Assembly: GCA_019454045.1 (NCBI GenBank)
Contig: SKCR01033663.1
Location: 186,001-250,000 of the forward strand
From: Zanthoxylum bungeanum
Lineage: Eukaryota; Streptophyta; Magnoliopsida; Sapindales; Rutaceae
Length of the DNA stretch: 64,000 bases
Direction of reading: 5' to 3'
Shown piece after piece: positions 58,876-64,000 of the stretch. Under the pieces are notes generated by a model. That model worked only from the letters and a program-made list of their open reading frames with translations, was not told the DNA's origin and did no database searches. Positions within the stretch are counted from its first letter, which is position 1. Each line of letters starts with the position of its first letter. The translations under genes and the position numbers were made by a program.

Positions 58876-61297
58876 TGTAGAACACAGAAATGGACGACGT
58901 TGTTCCGGGCTCGCGGCCCGGTCGGGAGTACGGAGTAGCCCGCAGGGGGACTAAACCGGAGAATAAAATGGAGTCGCCACCTGGTGTGAACCGGGAAAAT
59001 GATTTAAGGCTGCACTCACCCCTCATAAGGGAAGACCTCAAACCGTTGGGTTCGGAATGGTCCCTTACTTATGCCACTTGTAATGAACGGATTTGTGCAA
59101 TAATTTAACTAAGTCTACGCAACACATATGCTCAAGAGTAACCTAAATCTAGTTCGCATTTATAAAGATAAATCTTATGTCTAAGTTTGCATGCTTTAAA
59201 AGTAAGCCATCACAACGGCAAACATACGATATCACACAATAATCTCATAAGCATGTTGAATTATCAAACACGAAAAATAAATAACAACCTAAACGTAAAC
59301 ATAAATTAAATTCCTAATGCGAAAGAAAGTAATTAAATCATGCATAAAGAAACAATATACTAACAACTAAATCATGCTTAGAAATAGATAACATACTAAC
59401 GACTTAAATAAATAACATGCTAACGACTAATCATGCTCAAACACAAGATTGGACGAAACGAAATAGGTGTGTCTCTCAAGTGGTACGTGGCATTGTATCC
59501 CGAGTGCAAACCGCAATACCGCCCATTCAGATTCGGCTATGGAATTTACGTCCGGGTTTCCATCCGATATACCGCAAGAGAAAAAACATATTTCGTTCAC
59601 CTGTAAATCACATCATGCACCAATTCACAATACTCATGCGAAATAAAGTAATAAAATAACTAAAAATAAATGATAATAAATAAAAGGGTGCCCTCAGGTC
59701 TAACCTCTTTAGTCGTCTCTCGAGAGTGTGTTTCAAGGTGCCGGAAGGGTTATCGTTTCCTCTGTTTTCACTGGTTCGTTATTTCTACTGTTTTTTCCGT
59801 TTTCACTTGCGGTTTCCGCTCGCTGTTTTCTCGGTTTTTACTGCAATTTTCAGTCCATTTTTGGGACAACTTTTGGGCAGTTTACTGTCTTGATTTTGAC
59901 TACTTTGGTCGCTATTTTGAGGTGTGTTTAAACTGGTTTCGGGGATTGTTTTGGTTTGGTTTCTTGGGTCAGTTTTCGGGGCTGGTTTGTGGTACTTTAA
60001 GGGTGCAATTTGAGGCTAATGAGTGATAGTTTGTACGTGTGCATGAGGGAGCTGCATGGATGGGAGATCAATGAATAGAATGGAGAGTGGTGTGCATGTG
60101 TCTAGGTTTATGCGTGAGTGGTGCACAGAGTTGGCTGAGGGGGGTTGATGCGTGAGGGTAGGCTGGGTTTAGTGCGTAGGGTTGCTTAGGGTTTGTTTGC
60201 CTTGTTTGTCATCATTGGTGGCTGATACTGTGGGCGTCAGATGAGGGCTTTGTGGCTGGTTATTTGCTGTGAATGAAGGGCAGTTAGTGAGAGAGATGGG
60301 GCTATTAGGGTTTGTCAGTAGGGGCTCTGTTTGTGGCTGTGTTATGGTCACGGTGGCTGGTGTTGATGGTGAAGGACAATGACGTGATGAAGGGGTGCTG
60401 AATGAAGGTTATTTATGCGTGATGAATGAGGGCTGAATGAGGAGTGTTGGGCGTGAGTGGGATTGAGAGATAGAGGAAGATTACGCGTGAAGGGCTGTTT
60501 GTGTAGGGAGTATATGCGTGAATGGGCTGCTGAAGGTGGTCAGTGGCGTGGTAAAGGGAGGTTTGCTAAGTGGATCCAAGGTCACTGTGAAGGCTCTAGC
60601 ATGAGTGCCGTTGGTGTGTTTGATGAGGGCAGATTGTGTTGTGGTTTGTAGGTGTGGTGAAGCAGGTGGCTGTGGGTTAACTTGCTGGAAGCAGGGGCAA
60701 TGGCGTGAAGGATGTAGGTTAGAGGGGCTTATGCGTGAGTGTGTTTTGGTTAGTGTGTGAATGAAGGCAGTGAAGTTGGAAGATGGAGCTGTGGTGTTCG
60801 AGAGAGAGAAGGTAGGGCCGTGAAGGTGGGAAGCTTAGGGTTTCTTCTGGATTGCCGTGTGTCTAGGGGTAGAGCTGAGTGTATGATGTTGATGAAATGA
60901 TGGGAGGGTCCAGCCAAGTGAGAGAGAGGCTTAGGGTTTATATTTATTGTTTCTTAAAGTGAGAGAGAGAGAGAGATGTATGGGTGCTTATGGGTCTGCA
61001 TGGAGGGTGCATGGCTTTGTTGTTTTATTTTATGAATGGGGTGTATGGGCGTGATGGGTGGTTTAGTGAGAGAGAGGTGGGGCCGAGAATTTGTTTAAGA
61101 TTTAGGCCGGGAATAAATTTAAAACAGATATCGAACGAGTAAACCCGAAGCTAAACGAGTGAACCAAATCCAACGAGGTATCAATTTCTGACCCTTCCCT
61201 TCCGACGTCTGTTTCCCGCGACTTCCGCAACTTAAAAGGTAGTGCCTCCGTTCGAGGCTCATCATCGGGACTTACATGCAAAAATGCAGTGCCTATA
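58876..61297 (-). mobile_element. 5' LTR of gypsy E (2422 bp)
   Basis: Same length as 49937-52358. It ends CCTATA in place of TTACA on the plus strand, one substitution in the terminal CA. The GGAAG duplication follows. Confidence 0.92.
59481..59573. repeat. 93-bp shared module, copy 5 (gypsy E right LTR)
   Basis: Identical to 50541-50633 as far as I can see by eye. Confidence 0.85.
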
Positions 61298-61917
61298 GGA
61301 AGTTCAAGTCTTCAGTTGACTCGACATGAGTCCTTCAATTCCACAAATCCTTCATATGATGTCGTGTCGAACGGCACATACCTGGTAGGAATTCAGGACT
61401 GAGGTAAAGTCGGATGGCAGCATCCTCTGTACTAAGCCTTCATACTGTGTCGTGTTGTGTCTTAGCATGAGGGCGCTTGATTTCTTTCAGTCGACATCTT
61501 CGTAAGATTCCCCTGTGGCATGATGGGACTTGATTGCCTTCTAAGTTATTCTCCACTCATATAATCCAACCCTAGCGCAAGTTTCGAGGGGCTTGTGGCG
61601 GGAATTCAAGGCGCCAAGAAGGTTGATATATAAGAGAGATTTGAGAGCTCATTTACCTCATTCATAAAATCTCACTTTGGCCATCAAGAGAAGTCTTAAG
61701 CTCGTTAAGGTATTCTTCAAAACCCATCTCCGGTTATTCAATATCTTTAAACATTAATAGTGTAGATTCAAGATGTTCTTAGGCAAAATAGGCTATTTGA
61801 TCTTTTGAATCGTAGACTTATTATCGAAATTGTGTTTGGGGTTTGGATTAGAGTTTGATCTTTAGGGAATAGATTTTTAAGGAATCTAGTGTTTGTATGT
61901 TTGTCGTTTGGAAAATG
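61298..61917 (+). other. LTR-like region F, right part, and 5' leader
   Basis: It resumes the 113-bp array for one partial unit, then runs through unique sequence to a TATA box and an untranslated leader. No primer site was recognised. Confidence 0.5.
61627..61634 (+). promoter_or_regulatory. TATA box TATATAAG
   Basis: GTTGATATATAAGAGAGATTTGAG has a good plant TATA context, about 290 bp upstream of the plus-strand ORF at 61918. It is either the LTR promoter or a private promoter of the ORF. Confidence 0.6.
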
Positions 61918-64000
61918 TCGAGTGAATAATCCTTAGGTAGTTTAGGGGCTGAGATTGATAGGTTTTTCGAATCAAGTTCTAGTGACTCGAAAGAGGAAGA
62001 AGTATATAGAGATTGATCGTATCAGGATCTAATCGAGATAGGGTTAATAACCGTAGCTGAGTTATCTCAAGAGGTTCCTACTGAAGCTATACCACTTAGG
62101 ACTTTACCAGTAATTGGAGAGTCGAGTGAAGCTCCTAGCACTAGTGAACCAACAAACTTGTTAACAAAGAACCCTGCTAGTCGAGTGATTGAGAAGTCAT
62201 TGAGGGAAATCAGGTGTAAGTATAAATTTCCTGATTTTTTAGATTTAAGGCTACCTCTGCCAAGTGAAAGAATTGATTACAAAGTCCCAGGGTGGATTGG
62301 GTTCTACGAGAGATCTTTTGCTGATGGGTTGAGATTTCCAATACCGAGGTTAGTTTCGGAGGTTCTGGATCATTTTCAGATCGCTCCTTCTCAGTTGATG
62401 CCTAATACTTGAAGGATCCTATTGGTTATTGAATGCATGGCCTTCGAATTAGCAGTGTTCTTTGAAGTGAAGGATGTGCTATCCACATACTACTTAAAGG
62501 AACACCTGACTGAGAAGGGAAGGACACCTTGTTTCTTCGGCAGAGGAAAAAACATTTAGTTACTAGACTACCAACGAATGATAGGGGGAATTGGCAGTCT
62601 GATTATTTCTTTGTGAGGTGTGAGAATATATTCGGGTCGGCTGGAGCTGGTCCAATCCCGGAATATTGGAGTTTGTCGAGTGAGTATTATATCTTCATTA
62701 TGCATTCTCTTTTAATACACTTAATAATAGGACTAACCATATATTCATTTTTGCATATCCTTTGTGAAATAGGTCGTTTGTCACAACAAGTTGAACTGTC
62801 TCCAACACTAAAGAAATCTTAGCTTTATCTCCCGAGGAGAGAGATTGGAGATTCATCTTAGTAGAGAAACAATTAAGGGTGACTCTGTTGTGGAAGGAGA
62901 TTCATAATCGTGAAGGTACACTTTTGGCCCTTTGCAAACACATTTTGGCTGTGTTATACTGTAGTTGGTAGTGTCGAGAGACTTTTGGAGAATCAAAGTT
63001 TTTAAAGCCTTTAACTCCCGAAGAAATTTTATGCGCATAAGATATAATGTCAGAGCCTTTCAAAGTATCTTATATTGACGAAATGAAGAGTCGAAAGAAA
63101 GCCAAGAAAACAAAGGGGAAGGATCCGAAAGTTGAAAAGGTTGAAGCCCCTTAACTCAAAGAAGTCATTTCGGATGAGGATGTAGTGGGGAAGGAAAATT
63201 CGACTGAAATGATTATGGCTGGGAAGAAAAAGAAAGTCGTAGCTGAGGTGGAGGAAGATATAGATAATGTCATTATAAGGATTCCTCATGGGTCGACTGC
63301 AATCTCGGATCCTTCCAACATCAACACATTTGTGAAAGGGCTTCTTCTGGATGAGGATGAAAGTAGGCTAACAAAGATGGGCCCAGTTGAAGCAATGAAG
63401 AAAGCAACTGCCTTAAGCTATCAAGTACGTATACTTAAGATTTTTTATATTTCCTCAATTATTGGTCGAATGATTTCTAACTTGGAATTTTTCAGACATT
63501 GGAATGCAGCCTGTACATGTAAAAATATGCCGAGTCGAGTAAAAGAAGGATCAGGGAATTGGAGAAAACCTTATCTGTTGTGAGGAAGGAAGCATCAGAA
63601 ATGAAGTCCTGGTTGGACACTTCTGAGAGGAAGAGGAAGAGATTAGAGAAGGAGTTGAAGGAGACCAAAGCTACGCTCAAAATGGAGAAAGAAATGTCTG
63701 AAGCATCAATTGAAGCCTACAAGAAAGGCTTTGATAATGTAAAGAAGGAAAATGAGCAGCTACTTGAACAATTGGAGGGGATTGCCTTTGAATCCATGAT
63801 AAAAGATAGAAGTGATTTGATGAAGTAATATATTGCTGGGAAGCACGTCGAATGGAAGCCAGAAAAATGGATTCGAGAGTACGAAAGATTTATGGCTCGG
63901 CTTTCTTTGTCGACTGAAGATGGTGAAGAAGAACAATGTGAAGAAGTCGTGTCAAAGAAATATGAGGTTAAGGAGGTCGCAGTTCCCGAAGTTGAAATGG
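61918..64000 (+). pseudogene. Spliced accessory ORF of the 'putative gypsy-type transposon' family, runs off the window
   Basis: ATG 61918 (MSSE, then an immediate TAA) opens an acidic Ser/Glu-rich start. The conserved core is at 62158-62650: WIGFYERSFADGLRFPIPRL, then EVLDHFQIAPSQLMPNT, and TRLPTNDRGNWQSDYFFVRC, which fits the Transposase_28 pattern better than the copy at 26701. Introns with GT..AG fit at about 62680-62772 and 63425-63495; removing the second rejoins the frame (...ALSYQ to TLECSLYM). A Lys-rich part and a strong coiled-coil-like segment (63559-63828, KRKRLEKELKETKATLKMEK) follow. Several stops break it. Function unknown. Confidence 0.7.

Larger units (their letters stand above)
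49937..61297 (-). mobile_element. Ty3/gypsy element E, internally deleted, 11.4 kb
   Basis: Two LTRs of exactly 2422 bp (49937-52358 and 58876-61297) flank a minus-strand interior. A perfect 5-bp target duplication GGAAG lies at 49932-49936 and 61298-61302. The interior has a primer site and leader on the right, gag, a short integrase tail, 62-bp tandem repeats with a nested solo LTR, and a polypurine tract on the left. Protease, RT, RNase H and most of integrase are missing, so it would depend on a helper. LTR differences of a few percent by eye suggest a fairly recent insertion. Confidence 0.92.

Noticed and set aside
1..64000. tRNA or rRNA genes
   Set aside because: No cloverleaf-compatible box A/box B pair or rRNA-like block was seen by eye; a tRNAscan or Infernal run would settle it.

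Overview
This window looks like repeat-dense nuclear heterochromatin of a flowering plant, probably a eudicot. It is built almost entirely from plant-type LTR retrotransposons (Ty1/copia and several Ty3/gypsy lineages, including Athila-like and Tat-like) and one CACTA DNA transposon, nested in one another. I found no rRNA, tRNA, CRISPR array or intact single-copy host gene. The only host-like enzyme gene is a LONELY GUY (LOG, cytokinin-activating) copy carried inside an Athila-like element.

Layout. 1-498 is the end of a copia LTR (family B). It cuts the reverse transcriptase of copia element A1 (499-7184, minus), whose 5' LTR is 5264-7184. A1 sits in front of an antisense accessory ORF of a Tat-like gypsy element; the ORF fragment at 7185-7361 is interrupted by copia element B (7362-22729, minus, target duplication CTCGG). 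B has in turn received an Athila-like element (14999-about 21972, plus) with gag-protease, an integrase tail, a small Cys-rich ORF and the LOG copy. The interrupted ORF resumes at 22730. After 22989 the block [A gag start + leader + 5' LTR + accessory ORF] is repeated (22990-27115), so a roughly 4.1-kb tandem duplication preceded the B insertion. The accessory ORF continues to about 28180. A 127-bp tandem array follows, then the degenerate minus-strand Tat-like gag-pol (30950-36260) to which the ORF belongs.

36320-37139 is a truncated copia 5' end. 37346-43910 is a CACTA element with a solo LTR inside it. 43911-48526 is AT-rich spacer with MITE-like elements. From 48527 an LTR-like region with a 113-bp tandem array is split by a gypsy element E (49937-61297, minus, two 2422-bp LTRs, target duplication GGAAG). 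E keeps only gag and an integrase tail and has a related solo LTR nested in its 3' tandem repeats. From 61298 to the window end there is a TATA box and a spliced, broken plus-strand ORF of the same type as the accessory ORF at 26701.

Two observations deserve most attention. One is the intronless LOG copy, with a small unknown ORF, in the env position of an Athila deletion derivative. The other is a 93-bp module present without indels in the copia A leader and in the gypsy E and E2 LTRs, which are otherwise unrelated. All boundaries and identities are from reading and hand alignment; no search or alignment program was run.
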